A stretch of 64,000 nucleotides of DNA from Microbacteriaceae bacterium MWH-Ta3 (GTDB lineage: Bacteria; Actinomycetota; Actinomycetes; Actinomycetales; Microbacteriaceae), in NCBI GenBank assembly GCA_003053925.1, contig QBKD01000001.1:930001-994000 (forward strand), given 5' to 3'. This document shows positions 20,125-28,521 of this stretch, piece after piece; position 1 is the stretch's first letter, and the number at the start of each line of letters is the position of its first letter. Below the pieces are notes generated by a model. The model had not been told where the DNA came from. It saw only the letters and a list, made by a program, of their open reading frames with translations, and did no database searches. The translations under genes were made by a program, and so were the position numbers.

Positions 20125-20167
20125 ACAACGGCGGGCATCCCGATTTCAGGGAAATGCCCGCCGTTGT
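20125..20167. terminator. Bidirectional terminator between purH and the acetyltransferase gene
   Basis: Perfect 14-base arms (20125-20138 and 20154-20167) enclose a 15-base loop that can itself pair partly (cccgatttcaggg). It sits between converging genes. Confidence 0.8.
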
Positions 20168-20184
20168 TCGGTAAATCTGTGGCG

Positions 20185-20649
20185 TTATGCGACCGCGAGT
20201 TCGCCGATGGCCTCGCCGTATTCGGTCTCGCCTACCTGCGTGAAGCCGCAGCGTGTGAAGAATGCACCGGGACCCAGGTCGCCGTATTCCCAGATGGCGG
20301 TGATGCGATCAAACCCGCGCTGGCGGGCTTCCGCCAGCAGTGCGCGCACCGCGAACGTTCCAATTCCCTTGCCCTGTTCGTCGGCGTCCACGTTCACACG
20401 CCACACACAGGCCTTGAATTCGTCCTTGGGGTGGTTCGGGTCAAAGTTGCCGCGAACGAACCCGACAACTTTGTCGTCTTGGTCGGCATCGACGATGACG
20501 CGCGCCCAGGTGGTCGACGGATCGACATAGGCATCCGCGATGGAATACGAGATGGGCACGATGAACTGCTCTTGTCCGCGGCGCAGCGTCAAGCTGTTGG
20601 CGGCAACGATCGTGCGGGCACTTAATTCTTCAAGGCGGAGATTGCTCAT
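20185..20649 (-). CDS. GNAT family N-acetyltransferase
   Basis: The 154-residue protein has the GNAT core: beta-strand VVGFVRGNFDP, the acetyl-CoA loop VNVDADEQGKGIGTFAVRALL (Q/R-x-x-G-x-G/A type), and a C-terminal helix-strand GAFFTRCGFTQVGETEYGEA. The substrate cannot be told. It has no ribosome site and a TAGGCT box 6 bases before the ATG, so it is probably a leaderless single-gene transcript divergent from icd. Confidence 0.82.
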   Translation of the reverse strand: MSNLRLEELSARTIVAANSLTLRRGQEQFIVPISYSIADAYVDPSTTWARVIVDADQDDKVVGFVRGNFDPNHPKDEFKACVWRVNVDADEQGKGIGTFAVRALLAEARQRGFDRITAIWEYGDLGPGAFFTRCGFTQVGETEYGEAIGELAVA

Positions 20650-20655
20650 ACCCCC

Positions 20656-20661
20656 AGCCTA
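20656..20661 (-). promoter_or_regulatory. -10 box of a leaderless acetyltransferase transcript
   Basis: TAGGCT on the minus strand, 6 bases before the ATG. Confidence 0.45.
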
Positions 20662-20758
20662 AACCCGCGACCGCGAGGTGCGCTAGGCAGCCAGGTAAAC
20701 ACTGAGTTAAGTCCCAGGCGTATGCCTTTTATCCAGTCTCCTCGGTGCACCAACCGCG

Positions 20759-20764
20759 TAGAAT
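20759..20764 (+). promoter_or_regulatory. Candidate -10 box of icd
   Basis: TAGAAT, five of six consensus bases, 35 bases before the icd ATG; no convincing -35 element is seen. Confidence 0.4.
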
Positions 20765-20799
20765 GGAACGATTCAAGCTTTATGTGAAAGGCGTTCCGC

Positions 20800-22017
20800 A
20801 TGGAAAAAATCAAGGTTGACGGTGTCGTAGTCGAACTCGACGGCGACGAAATGACCCGCATCATCTGGCAGTTCATCAAGGACCGCCTCATCCACCCTTA
20901 CCTCGACATCTCGCTCGAGTACTACGACCTGTCGATTCAGAAGCGTGACGAGACGAACGACCAGATCACGATTGACGCAGCGCACGCCATTCAGAAGCAC
21001 GGCGTCGGCGTGAAGTGCGCGACCATTACCCCCGACGAGGCACGTGTCGAGGAATTCGGTCTGAAGAAGATGTGGAAGAGCCCCAACGGCACCATTCGTA
21101 ACATCCTGGGTGGCGTGATTTTCCGCGAGCCCATCATCATCTCGAACATCCCCCGCCTGGTTCCCGGTTGGAACAAGCCGATCATCGTGGGTCGTCACGC
21201 ATTCGGTGACCAGTACCGCGCCACCGACTTCACCTTCGACCGTCCCGGAACCCTCACGCTCAGCTTCCAGCCGAATGACGGCACCGAGGCCCAGTCCTTC
21301 GAGGTATTCCAGGCTCCGGGTGCAGGCGTCGCGATGGCGATGTACAACCTCGATGAGTCCATCCGCGACTTCGCGCGCGCATCGATGAACTACGGTCTGT
21401 CGCGCAACTACCCCGTGTACCTGTCGACGAAGAACACCATCCTGAAGGCCTACGACGGCCGCTTCAAGGACATCTTCGAAGAGATTTTCCAGGCGGAATT
21501 TGCGGACAAGTTCGCAGCCGCTGGAATCACCTACGAACACCGCCTCATTGACGACATGGTGGCAAGTGCCATGAAGTGGGAGGGCGGCTATGTCTGGGCG
21601 ACCAAGAACTACGACGGCGATGTCCAGAGCGACACCGTGGCACAGGGCTTCGGCTCGCTGGGCCTCATGACCTCGGTTCTGTCCACCCCGGATGGAAAGG
21701 TTGTCGAAGCCGAGGCTGCCCACGGCACGGTGACGCGTCACTACCGCCAGCACCAGGCTGGCAAGCCCACATCGACGAACCCCATCGCCTCGATTTACGC
21801 GTGGACCCGTGGCCTGCAGCACCGCGGCAAGCTGGACGGCAACCAGGCGCTGATCGACTTCTCTGTTGCCCTCGAAGAGGTCGTTATCGCGACGGTCGAG
21901 TCGGGTGCAATGACCAAGGACCTCGCCGCGCTGGTTGGCCCCGATCAGGCCTGGCAGACGACCGAGGAATTCCTCGCCACGTTGGACGCGAACCTTCAGA
22001 AGCGCCTCGCGTCCTAG
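20800..22017 (+). CDS. icd: NADP-dependent isocitrate dehydrogenase
   Basis: The 405-residue enzyme is of the homodimeric eukaryote-like type: [22 protein letters not shown] at the start, [14 protein letters not shown] substrate loop, and the C-terminal [19 protein letters not shown] with the NADP-binding region. It makes 2-oxoglutarate and NADPH in the TCA cycle. The ATG follows an AAAGG site 9 bases away. Immediately after its stop codon begins the promoter of the small cysteine-rich gene. Confidence 0.96.
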   Translation: MEKIKVDGVVVELDGDEMTRIIWQFIKDRLIHPYLDISLEYYDLSIQKRDETNDQITIDAAHAIQKHGVGVKCATITPDEARVEEFGLKKMWKSPNGTIRNILGGVIFREPIIISNIPRLVPGWNKPIIVGRHAFGDQYRATDFTFDRPGTLTLSFQPNDGTEAQSFEVFQAPGAGVAMAMYNLDESIRDFARASMNYGLSRNYPVYLSTKNTILKAYDGRFKDIFEEIFQAEFADKFAAAGITYEHRLIDDMVASAMKWEGGYVWATKNYDGDVQSDTVAQGFGSLGLMTSVLSTPDGKVVEAEAAHGTVTRHYRQHQAGKPTSTNPIASIYAWTRGLQHRGKLDGNQALIDFSVALEEVVIATVESGAMTKDLAALVGPDQAWQTTEEFLATLDANLQKRLAS

Positions 22018-22046
22018 TTGATTAATACCCCTGGGGGTATTACAAT
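22018..22046 (+). promoter_or_regulatory. Promoter of the 38-residue cysteine-rich gene
   Basis: The -35 TTGATT (22018-22023) and -10 TACAAT (22041-22046) are separated by exactly 17 bases. This is the best-matching promoter seen in the window. It lies directly after the icd stop and 25 bases before the ATG. The spacer is filled by the CsoR-like operator. A second small palindrome, ttacaatcgttgtaa (22040-22054), overlaps the -10. Confidence 0.75.
22023..22042. promoter_or_regulatory. CsoR-like operator
   Basis: The perfect palindrome TAATACCCC-TG-GGGGTATTA has 9-base arms around a 2-base centre. TACCCC...GGGGTA is the form of operator used by the CsoR/RcnR/CstR repressor family, which release DNA on binding Cu(I), Ni/Co or reacting with sulfur species. 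It occupies the promoter spacer, so bound repressor would exclude RNA polymerase. No csoR-family gene is in the window; which inducer acts is unknown. Confidence 0.75.
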
Positions 22047-22070
22047 CGTTGTAACCGAAAGGAGCACATC

Positions 22071-22187
22071 ATGTGCAGCCCCATTACCTGTGCCGACTGC
22101 GGCAAGGCGAGCTGGACCGGTTGCGGTCAGCACGTTGAATCGGCTCTCGCTGGCGTAGCCACCGAGGACCGTTGCGCCTGCAAGTAA
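22071..22187 (+). CDS. 38-residue cysteine-rich protein
   Basis: This short gene has a clear GAAAGGAG ribosome site, 6 bases before the ATG. The product has six cysteines (2, 7, 10, 18, 35, 37) and His21, with a CxxC at 7-10 (CADC), a GCGQH segment at 17-21 and a C-terminal CAC at 35-37. This looks like a metal- or thiol-binding micro-protein; similar small proteins occur in many Actinobacteria, to my recollection without a known role. Placement behind a CsoR-like operator suggests buffering of copper or another soft metal, or a sulfide response. It is monocistronic, with a strong terminator after it. Confidence 0.8.
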   Translation: MCSPITCADCGKASWTGCGQHVESALAGVATEDRCACK

Positions 22188-22198
22188 GCCTTAGCTAC

Positions 22199-22237
22199 AC
22201 GGAGGGCCCCGAAGCTATGTGCTTCGGGGCCCTCCGT
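22199..22237. terminator. Bidirectional terminator after the cysteine-rich gene
   Basis: A perfect 17-base-pair stem (22199-22215 with 22221-22237, loop tatgt) between converging genes. It ends the small gene and, on the minus strand, the SRPBCC gene. Confidence 0.88.
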
Positions 22238-22255
22238 CGTTAAGAAAATCGGACG

Positions 22256-22720
22256 TTAGCGCTTCTCGACGACGGCCTTCAGGTAACCCAGGCCTTCGGC
22301 AAAGTGCTTCGCCATCATCTGGTCCATTTTCAAGACCTTCACCATGAGGCGCTCGCCAAAGCCGCGCTTGCCCGTCATGCGCCAGGTCACCGTCGTAGTG
22401 CCGTTGGCCTCTGAAATCAAGTATTCGACATCGGCGACCGACGGCTGCGGTGCGCCGAAGTTGATGTGCACGCGAATGCGGTGCGGGCGCTCGGACTCTT
22501 CAATCGTGAGCTTTCCCGATCCCATGCGCTTTGCGGAATACGAGTAGGTTGCGCCGATGCCGGCGGCGGGTTCGCTGATGACGGATTGAGTTGTGGGGTC
22601 CATCTTGAAGAACGGAGACCACTCTTCGAACCGCGCGAAGTCGTTCATTACGGTGTAGACCTCGTCGGCCGACGCGGCAATGGTTTCGGTTGCTTCAAGG
22701 GAATAGGGGGTACGTGCCAT
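22256..22720 (-). CDS. SRPBCC family protein
   Basis: The 154-residue protein fits the START/polyketide-cyclase-like lipid- or ligand-binding fold: IAASADEVYTVMNDFARFEEWSPFFK at the start, the TVTWRMTGKRGF strand near the middle and a long C-terminal helix. Such proteins bind hydrophobic ligands; the ligand is unknown. No ribosome site is present and TAGTAT lies 6 bases before the ATG, so the message is probably leaderless. It is divergent from the P-type ATPase gene. Confidence 0.82.
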   Translation of the reverse strand: MARTPYSLEATETIAASADEVYTVMNDFARFEEWSPFFKMDPTTQSVISEPAAGIGATYSYSAKRMGSGKLTIEESERPHRIRVHINFGAPQPSVADVEYLISEANGTTTVTWRMTGKRGFGERLMVKVLKMDQMMAKHFAEGLGYLKAVVEKR

Positions 22721-22726
22721 GGGGAA

Positions 22727-22732
22727 ATACTA
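22727..22732 (-). promoter_or_regulatory. -10 box of a leaderless SRPBCC transcript
   Basis: TAGTAT on the minus strand, 6 bases before the ATG. Confidence 0.5.
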
Positions 22733-22809
22733 GGGGCAAACGCCGACGGCTCGGTCGTGTGAGGACAACCTTGCTGACTGTTGCGCGTATTTCACGATAG
22801 AAATAGGAC

Positions 22810-24663
22810 ATGGCTGTCCGACACTTTCTTGCGCGCTACCCGCTTATTGCCATAGCGCTTGCGGTGGCGGGGGTGGGGCTTGGCGCCGAAATGCTGGGTG
22901 CGCCCCTCGTGGCGCAGTGGCTTGTCTCCGGGTTGGCCGCAACCGTTGCCGCAATCAAGGCGTGGTCCATGGTTCGTCAGATGATGCGTGGAGCCTTTGG
23001 GCTCGATGTGCTGGCGGTCACGGCAATCATCGCGACGCTGGTGGTCGGTGAATATTGGGCGAGCATCATTATTGTTCTGATGCTGGCGGGTGGCGAGGCG
23101 CTCGAAGACTTTGCCGCAGGCAAGGCCGAGGCCGAACTGGGTGCCTTGCTGTCGAATGTTCCGCAGATTGCCCATCGCCTGCGCGCGGATGGCGGCACGG
23201 ACGACATTGCCGTGGCGCTGGTCGCCGTGGGCGACCGCCTTCTGGTTCGCCCCAGTGAAATTGTGCCCGTCGATTCCACGCTCCAGTCTGAATCCGCGTC
23301 CTTCGACGAATCGTCGCTCACGGGTGAAAGTCTGCCGGTCGACAAGACGCGAGGAGACCACGTGATGTCGGGGTCACTCAATGGCCCGGGCGCAATCGAG
23401 GTTGTTGCCCAGGCGCGTGCCGAAGACAGCCAGTACCAGCGAATTGTCGAGTTGGTCAAGGGCGCGAAGGATTCGAAAGCGCCTCTGGTGCGCCTGGCCG
23501 ATCGCTATGCGGTGCCCTTCACGGCCATCGCCTATGTGCTGGCGATTGGTGCGTGGATTGTGTCGGGCGACAGCGCTCGATTCGCCGAGGTGCTCGTGGT
23601 GGCGACTCCGTGCCCGTTGTTGATTGGTGCCCCCGTGGCATTCATGGCGGGGATGTCGAGTGCGGCGAAATCGGGGATTGTCATCAAACATGCGGGGACG
23701 CTTGAGCGGCTGGCTCGTGCCTCGACCGTTGCTTTTGACAAGACCGGAACCCTTACTCACGGCATGCCCGCCGTGGTTGCGGTGCACCCCGAGGGGATGA
23801 CGGACGACGAACTCCTGGTCTTGGTGGGTTCTGCGGAACAATATTCCTCGCACGTGTTGGCCGAGGCGCTTCGGGCGGCCGTTCTGCAGCGGGGTTTGGT
23901 GTTGCGCGACGGCAGCAATGCGCGCGAAATCGCGACGCACGGCGTCGAGGCGACGATCGACGGCCGCACGGTTTTTGTGGGGAAACCCAAATATGTGGCG
24001 GAACGGGCAACCGGCGTGCGACACGTGGAGCTTCGCGCGGGCGAGGCGGCCGTGTATGTCGCCGTCGACAACGTTTTTGCCGGGTCCATTGTGGTCCGTG
24101 ACGAGATCCGAGGCGATGCCGCGGCAACACTGAAGGCCCTCGAGTCCCTTTCCGTTCATCGCACCATGATGTTGACGGGCGATGTCGACGCGGTTGCGCA
24201 CGACGTTGCGCGCCGACTGGGAATTGACGATGTGCACGGCGAGTGCCTGCCCGAAGATAAGGTGGCCGCCATTCGTGCGGCACAGCCTCGACCCGTCATC
24301 ATGGTGGGCGACGGTGTCAACGATGCGCCCGTGCTGGCGGTAGCCGATGTGGGAATCGCAATGGGTGCGCGCGGGTCAACCTCGGCAGCGGAATCGGCGG
24401 ACGTGGTGATTCTTTTGGACGACATCTCGCGGGTAGCTCGCGCTATTTCAATCGGCCAGCGCACCGTCGCAATCGCGCTGCAATCCATCTGGTGGGGGAT
24501 TGTCATCAGCGTGGCGCTGATGATTGTCGCCGCATTCGGGTTCCTTCCCGCAATTGTGGGCGCCGGGCTGCAGGAGGTCGTCGACCTGATCTCGATTCTC
24601 GGGGCATTGCGAGCCGTCAAGGCCGGTCAGGCGAATTTGCCTGGAATCGCGGGAGGGCGATAG
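22810..24663 (+). CDS. Heavy-metal P-type ATPase, TPC type, without a metal-binding N-domain
   Basis: The 617-residue pump begins almost directly with transmembrane helices; no GMTCxxC or His-rich N-domain is present. Visible motifs: actuator LTGES, intramembrane TPCPL at residues 266-270, phosphorylation DKTGT with Asp310, and hinge MVGDGVNDAPVL. The conserved HP dipeptide of metal ATPases is replaced by His348-Val349 (SSHVLAEAL). TPC differs from the CPC/CPH of classical copper and zinc pumps, so the metal cannot be named. It may be nearly leaderless (tagaaa 6 bases before the ATG). No CsoR-like site precedes it, although the cysteine-rich gene lies 600 bases upstream. Confidence 0.88.
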   Translation: MAVRHFLARYPLIAIALAVAGVGLGAEMLGAPLVAQWLVSGLAATVAAIKAWSMVRQMMRGAFGLDVLAVTAIIATLVVGEYWASIIIVLMLAGGEALEDFAAGKAEAELGALLSNVPQIAHRLRADGGTDDIAVALVAVGDRLLVRPSEIVPVDSTLQSESASFDESSLTGESLPVDKTRGDHVMSGSLNGPGAIEVVAQARAEDSQYQRIVELVKGAKDSKAPLVRLADRYAVPFTAIAYVLAIGAWIVSGDSARFAEVLVVATPCPLLIGAPVAFMAGMSSAAKSGIVIKHAGTLERLARASTVAFDKTGTLTHGMPAVVAVHPEGMTDDELLVLVGSAEQYSSHVLAEALRAAVLQRGLVLRDGSNAREIATHGVEATIDGRTVFVGKPKYVAERATGVRHVELRAGEAAVYVAVDNVFAGSIVVRDEIRGDAAATLKALESLSVHRTMMLTGDVDAVAHDVARRLGIDDVHGECLPEDKVAAIRAAQPRPVIMVGDGVNDAPVLAVADVGIAMGARGSTSAAESADVVILLDDISRVARAISIGQRTVAIALQSIWWGIVISVALMIVAAFGFLPAIVGAGLQEVVDLISILGALRAVKAGQANLPGIAGGR

Positions 24664-24678
24664 ATCGTGGGTTCGCCG

Positions 24679-24701
24679 TAGACTGACATTCTTATGTCAG
24701 T
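24679..24701 (+). promoter_or_regulatory. -10 box and inverted repeat over the start of the MFS gene
   Basis: TAGACT (24679-24684) lies 9 bases before the ATG. The perfect inverted repeat actgacat-tctt-atgtcagt (24682-24701) runs from the -10 into the first codons and includes the ATG. No ribosome site is seen. Confidence 0.45.
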
Positions 24702-25899
24702 GTCGACCCCCACCGCAACGCCCGTGCGCTTCCCGTGGGCGGCCATGTCGGCACTGGGCCTTTCCGTCTTTGCCTGCGTAAGTTCGGAATTCTTGCCCAC
24801 TGGCATGTTGCCGGAGATGAGCGCCGACCTCGATGTGCCGCAGTCCAGTATTGGGTTCCTGGTCACCGTGTGGGCCTTCACCGTGGTGATTCTCGCCACT
24901 CCACTGTCACTGCTGACCCGACGGTTTTCGCGCAAGGGAATTCTGGTGGCCGCCGTCGCGCTCTTTGCTATCTCGAACGTGATTGCCGCCGTCTCCGTCA
25001 ATTACGCCATGTTGTTCGGTTCGAGAATCGTGGGCGGAGTTAGCAACGCGCTGTTCTGGATGGTCGCGATGGCCTATGTCTCGCACCTCCTGCCCAGCGA
25101 ACTACATTCGCGCGGTTTTCTCTTCGTCAGCGGTGGTGCGAACCTCGCATTTATCGTCGGCCTGCCTCTCAGTTCGTTCATCGCCCATTCGATGAATTGG
25201 CGGATCGGTTTCCTGGTCATGGCAGCCGCAACACTCCTCGCGGGCGCGCTCCTGTGGGTGTTCTTGGCGCCGGTAGACCACGATTACGACGACGCACATC
25301 CCGATGCGACCGCGCCATGGCGTGACAGGTCGTTTGGTCCCGTGATGATTGTGGTGGGCATAACCTTCCTGGTTGTTGCCGCACACAACGTGTTTTACCC
25401 GTTCATTAAGCCGTTTCTGCTGGATCGTGCAGCATTCAGCGCCGATGAGGCCAGCGGGGTGCTTGCGCTCTACGGCATTGGTGGCGTGGCGGGAATCTTT
25501 GTGGCGTGGTGGCTGGGCCGCAATCCCGCGCACCTTGTGCGCAACCTCATTGCGGCAATCATTTTTCTGGGCATCGCCATGCTTGCCGTGCGCTTCGCGG
25601 CGCCCGAGCCGGTAATCGTTATTGCCGCGACCATGGCATGGAGTGCGGCATTTTCGATTGCGGACCCGTTGTACGGACAGCTCATGATGACCACTGCATC
25701 GGCGCGAATTCGCGATTTTGCCAGCGCACTGCGCACGACCGCGTGGAACCTGGGAATCGGAACCGGGGCCTTCCTCGGCTCGCTGGCGCTGGTGCCCTGG
25801 GGTGTTGGTGCGCTTCCCTACATGGGTGCGGCACTGGCAGTTCTGGGCGCGGCGCTCGCCATTGTTCCGCTCGTTCGCGCACGCCGCGTCAGTCGCTAG
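24694..25899 (+). CDS. Major facilitator superfamily transporter
   Basis: The 401-residue protein has about twelve hydrophobic helices, EFLPTGMLPEMSADLDV after helix one and the loop LLTRRFSRKGILV between helices two and three (an altered G-x-x-x-D-R-x-G-R-R type motif). It resembles the drug/arabinose efflux (Cmx, AraJ-like) group. The substrate is unknown. The ATG lies inside an 8-base-pair hairpin and lacks a ribosome site; the next in-frame ATG is 51 bases further on, but would remove residues before the first helix only. Confidence 0.85.
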   Translation: MSVSTPTATPVRFPWAAMSALGLSVFACVSSEFLPTGMLPEMSADLDVPQSSIGFLVTVWAFTVVILATPLSLLTRRFSRKGILVAAVALFAISNVIAAVSVNYAMLFGSRIVGGVSNALFWMVAMAYVSHLLPSELHSRGFLFVSGGANLAFIVGLPLSSFIAHSMNWRIGFLVMAAATLLAGALLWVFLAPVDHDYDDAHPDATAPWRDRSFGPVMIVVGITFLVVAAHNVFYPFIKPFLLDRAAFSADEASGVLALYGIGGVAGIFVAWWLGRNPAHLVRNLIAAIIFLGIAMLAVRFAAPEPVIVIAATMAWSAAFSIADPLYGQLMMTTASARIRDFASALRTTAWNLGIGTGAFLGSLALVPWGVGALPYMGAALAVLGAALAIVPLVRARRVSR

Positions 25900-25902
25900 A
25901 AT
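25897..25902 (+). promoter_or_regulatory. Candidate -10 box of glyA
   Basis: TAGAAT overlaps the stop codon of the preceding MFS gene, 63 bases before the glyA start. The -35 match (ttcgcg) is weak. Confidence 0.3.
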
Positions 25903-25965
25903 TAGAGGGTCGAGGGCGAAAGATTTCCTTCCGCTCCCCATTTTTCCTGCCGAACTGGAGAATCC

Positions 25966-27246
25966 GTGACCGACCGCCTGCCTTCCTCCTTCAACGCACC
26001 TCTGTCCGAGGTCGATCCCGAAATCGCGGAGGTGCTGAGGCTGGAACTCGGTCGCCAGCGCGACTACCTGGAAATGATTGCCAGCGAAAACTTCGTCTCG
26101 CGTGCGGTTCTCGAGGCTCAGGGAAGCGTCCTGACCAACAAGTACGCCGAAGGCTACCCCGGCAAGCGCTACTACGGTGGCTGCGAGTTCGTCGATATCG
26201 CCGAGTCACTGGCCATCGAGCGCGCCAAGTCACTGTTCGGCGCGGCCTATGCAAACGTGCAGCCCCACTCGGGTGCAACCGCGAATGCCGCGGTCCTGCA
26301 CGCCATCGCCACCGCGGGCGACACCATCCTGGGCCTCGAACTTGCGCACGGTGGTCACCTCACTCACGGTATGAAGCTGAACTTCTCGGGTCGTCTATAC
26401 AACGCCGTCTCCTACGGTGTTGACCCCGAAACCTTCCTCGTGGACATGAATGTTGTGCGCGAGAAGGCTCTCGAGCACCGCCCCGCCGTGATTATCGCCG
26501 GCTGGAGCGCGTACCCCCGTCAGCTGGACTTCGCAGCCTTCCGCGAGATCGCCGACGAGGTTGGCGCCAAGCTCTGGGTGGATATGGCCCACTTCGCCGG
26601 TCTGGTGGCTACGGGTCTGCACCCCAACCCCGTTCCTTTCGCCGACGTCGTGTCGTCGACGGTGCACAAGACTCTCGCTGGCCCTCGGTCGGGTGTCATT
26701 CTGTCGCGTGACGAAGACCTGGGCAAGAAGCTCAACACCGCCGTCTTCCCTGGCCAGCAGGGTGGTCCGCTGATGCACGTCATCGCGGCAAAGGCTGTTG
26801 CATTCAAGGTGGCCGCACAGCCCGAATTCCGCGACCGTCAGGAACGCACGATTCGTGGCGCGCAGATTCTGGCCGAGCGCCTGACGGCTGCCGACGCGAA
26901 GGCCTCGGGCCTCGACGTGCTCACCGGTGGAACCGATGTCCATCTTGTTCTCGCTGACCTGCGCAACTCCGCGGTCAACGGCCTCGAGGCTCAGGATCTG
27001 TTGCACGAGGTGGGAATCACCGTGAACCGCAACTCGGTGCCCAACGACCCTCGTCCGCCGATGGTCACCAGCGGTGTGCGTATCGGTACGGCCGCCTTGG
27101 CAACCCGTGGGTTTGCCGATTCCGAGTTCGTCGAGGTTGCCGACATCATCGCCGGCGCGTTGATGCCGAACCCCGATCTGCACGCACTGCGTGCACGCAC
27201 GGACGCCCTGGCCGCAGCCTTCCCGCTGTACCCCGGCCTCGTCTAG
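25966..27246 (+). CDS. glyA: Serine hydroxymethyltransferase
   Basis: The 426-residue PLP enzyme converts serine and tetrahydrofolate to glycine and methylene-THF. It shows [20 protein letters not shown], the [19 protein letters not shown] substrate region and the PLP lysine in [13 protein letters not shown]. The start is GTG with GGAG 6 bases upstream. folD follows after 5 bases, so the two one-carbon genes form an operon that supplies folate units to purN and purH. Confidence 0.97.
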   Translation: MTDRLPSSFNAPLSEVDPEIAEVLRLELGRQRDYLEMIASENFVSRAVLEAQGSVLTNKYAEGYPGKRYYGGCEFVDIAESLAIERAKSLFGAAYANVQPHSGATANAAVLHAIATAGDTILGLELAHGGHLTHGMKLNFSGRLYNAVSYGVDPETFLVDMNVVREKALEHRPAVIIAGWSAYPRQLDFAAFREIADEVGAKLWVDMAHFAGLVATGLHPNPVPFADVVSSTVHKTLAGPRSGVILSRDEDLGKKLNTAVFPGQQGGPLMHVIAAKAVAFKVAAQPEFRDRQERTIRGAQILAERLTAADAKASGLDVLTGGTDVHLVLADLRNSAVNGLEAQDLLHEVGITVNRNSVPNDPRPPMVTSGVRIGTAALATRGFADSEFVEVADIIAGALMPNPDLHALRARTDALAAAFPLYPGLV

Positions 27247-27251
27247 TCGTC

Positions 27252-28130
27252 GTGGCGGCACAGATCCTGGACGGAACCGCCGCGGCGCGGTCCATTAAGG
27301 ACGACCTGGCGCGACGCGTTGCGGTCTTGCGTGACAAGGGCATAGTCCCCGGGCTCGCGACAGTCCTGGTGGGCTCTGACCCCGGATCGCAGTGGTACGT
27401 GGGTGGCAAGCACAAGGACTGCGCCGAGGTGGGTATTGCCTCGATTCGCCGCGACCTCCCCGAGGAAACGACGCAAGCCGAGCTCGAGGCCGTTCTCGAC
27501 GAGTTGAATGCGAACCCCGACGTCACCGGGTACATCGTGCAGCTACCGCTGCCGAAGCACATCGATACCGACGCAATTCTGGAACGCATCGATCCACTCA
27601 AGGACGCCGATGGGCTGCACCCCACGAACCTTGGGCGGCTGGTGCTGCGGGCGTCGGGTCCGATCGAATCGCCGCTGCCGTGCACACCGCGCGGTGTAAT
27701 TGACCTGGTTGAGCACAACGGCATTTCGTGGGCGGGCAAGAATGTCGTCGTCATCGGCCGCGGCATCACGGTCGGCCGCCCAATTGGCGCACTTCTGACC
27801 CGCAAAGAGGTCAATGCCACCGTCACGCTGACACACACCGGCACGGTGAACCTTGACGAACATCTGCGCCGCGCCGACGTGATTGTGGCCGCCGCGGGTT
27901 CCCCCAGCATTGTGACCGCGGATAACGTCAAGCCCGGCGCAATTGTTTTGGATGTCGGTGTCTCGCGGGTGACGAACCCCGACGGCACAACCCGCATCGC
28001 GGGCGATGTTGACCCCGCCGTCGCAGAGGTCGCTGCCTGGGTATCGCCCAATCCCGGCGGCGTCGGGCCGATGACCCGCGCGCTGCTGCTGAAAAACGTT
28101 GTCGAGACGGCGGAGCGCGCAGCGCTGTAA
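27252..28130 (+). CDS. folD: Methylene-THF dehydrogenase / methenyl-THF cyclohydrolase
   Basis: The 292-residue bifunctional enzyme shows the catalytic Tyr/Lys stretch [33 protein letters not shown] and the nucleotide loop [16 protein letters not shown]. It oxidises methylene-THF to methenyl-THF and hydrolyses it to 10-formyl-THF. The start is GTG. It ends the glyA-folD operon. Confidence 0.96.
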   Translation: MAAQILDGTAAARSIKDDLARRVAVLRDKGIVPGLATVLVGSDPGSQWYVGGKHKDCAEVGIASIRRDLPEETTQAELEAVLDELNANPDVTGYIVQLPLPKHIDTDAILERIDPLKDADGLHPTNLGRLVLRASGPIESPLPCTPRGVIDLVEHNGISWAGKNVVVIGRGITVGRPIGALLTRKEVNATVTLTHTGTVNLDEHLRRADVIVAAAGSPSIVTADNVKPGAIVLDVGVSRVTNPDGTTRIAGDVDPAVAEVAAWVSPNPGGVGPMTRALLLKNVVETAERAAL

Positions 28131-28167
28131 CGCGGGGTGCGCTGCCGCGCCTCAGCCTCGATAGCGG

Positions 28168-28521
28168 CTAGAGCGCTAGATTCCGCCACACGGTGTAACC
28201 GACGACAAACGCGACAGCCGCCGCGATTGTCGCCCACACCAGCCAACGCGGCCCGTGACGCTGTGACCACTCGCCCAGGACCATGAGCGGTGGCGCCACG
28301 AACAGTGTGGCGTTAAGGCGAATGGCCCCGGCGATGTCTCCGCGAACGAGAGCAACGGCCGCGCGCTGGCCTCCGCAGCCGGGGCACAGCAGGCCCGTCG
28401 TTGCGTGAATGGGGCACTGCCACCACACCGAGGTATCAGTGATCAACAAGATCCCGACACCGACCGCCGCAACGCCTGCGAGGGGAAGAATCCCGGAAGA
28501 ACGTAGTGCCGCGGGAATCAT
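28168..28521 (-). CDS. DUF2752 membrane protein
   Basis: The 117-residue protein has three hydrophobic helices and the DUF2752 signature CPGCGGQRAAVALVRGD after a CPIHATTG loop. The cluster of cysteines suggests a metal or redox site, but function is unknown. Its ATG overlaps the ppk2 stop (ATGA), so it is translationally coupled to ppk2. Confidence 0.85.
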   Translation of the reverse strand: MIPAALRSSGILPLAGVAAVGVGILLITDTSVWWQCPIHATTGLLCPGCGGQRAAVALVRGDIAGAIRLNATLFVAPPLMVLGEWSQRHGPRWLVWATIAAAVAFVVGYTVWRNLAL

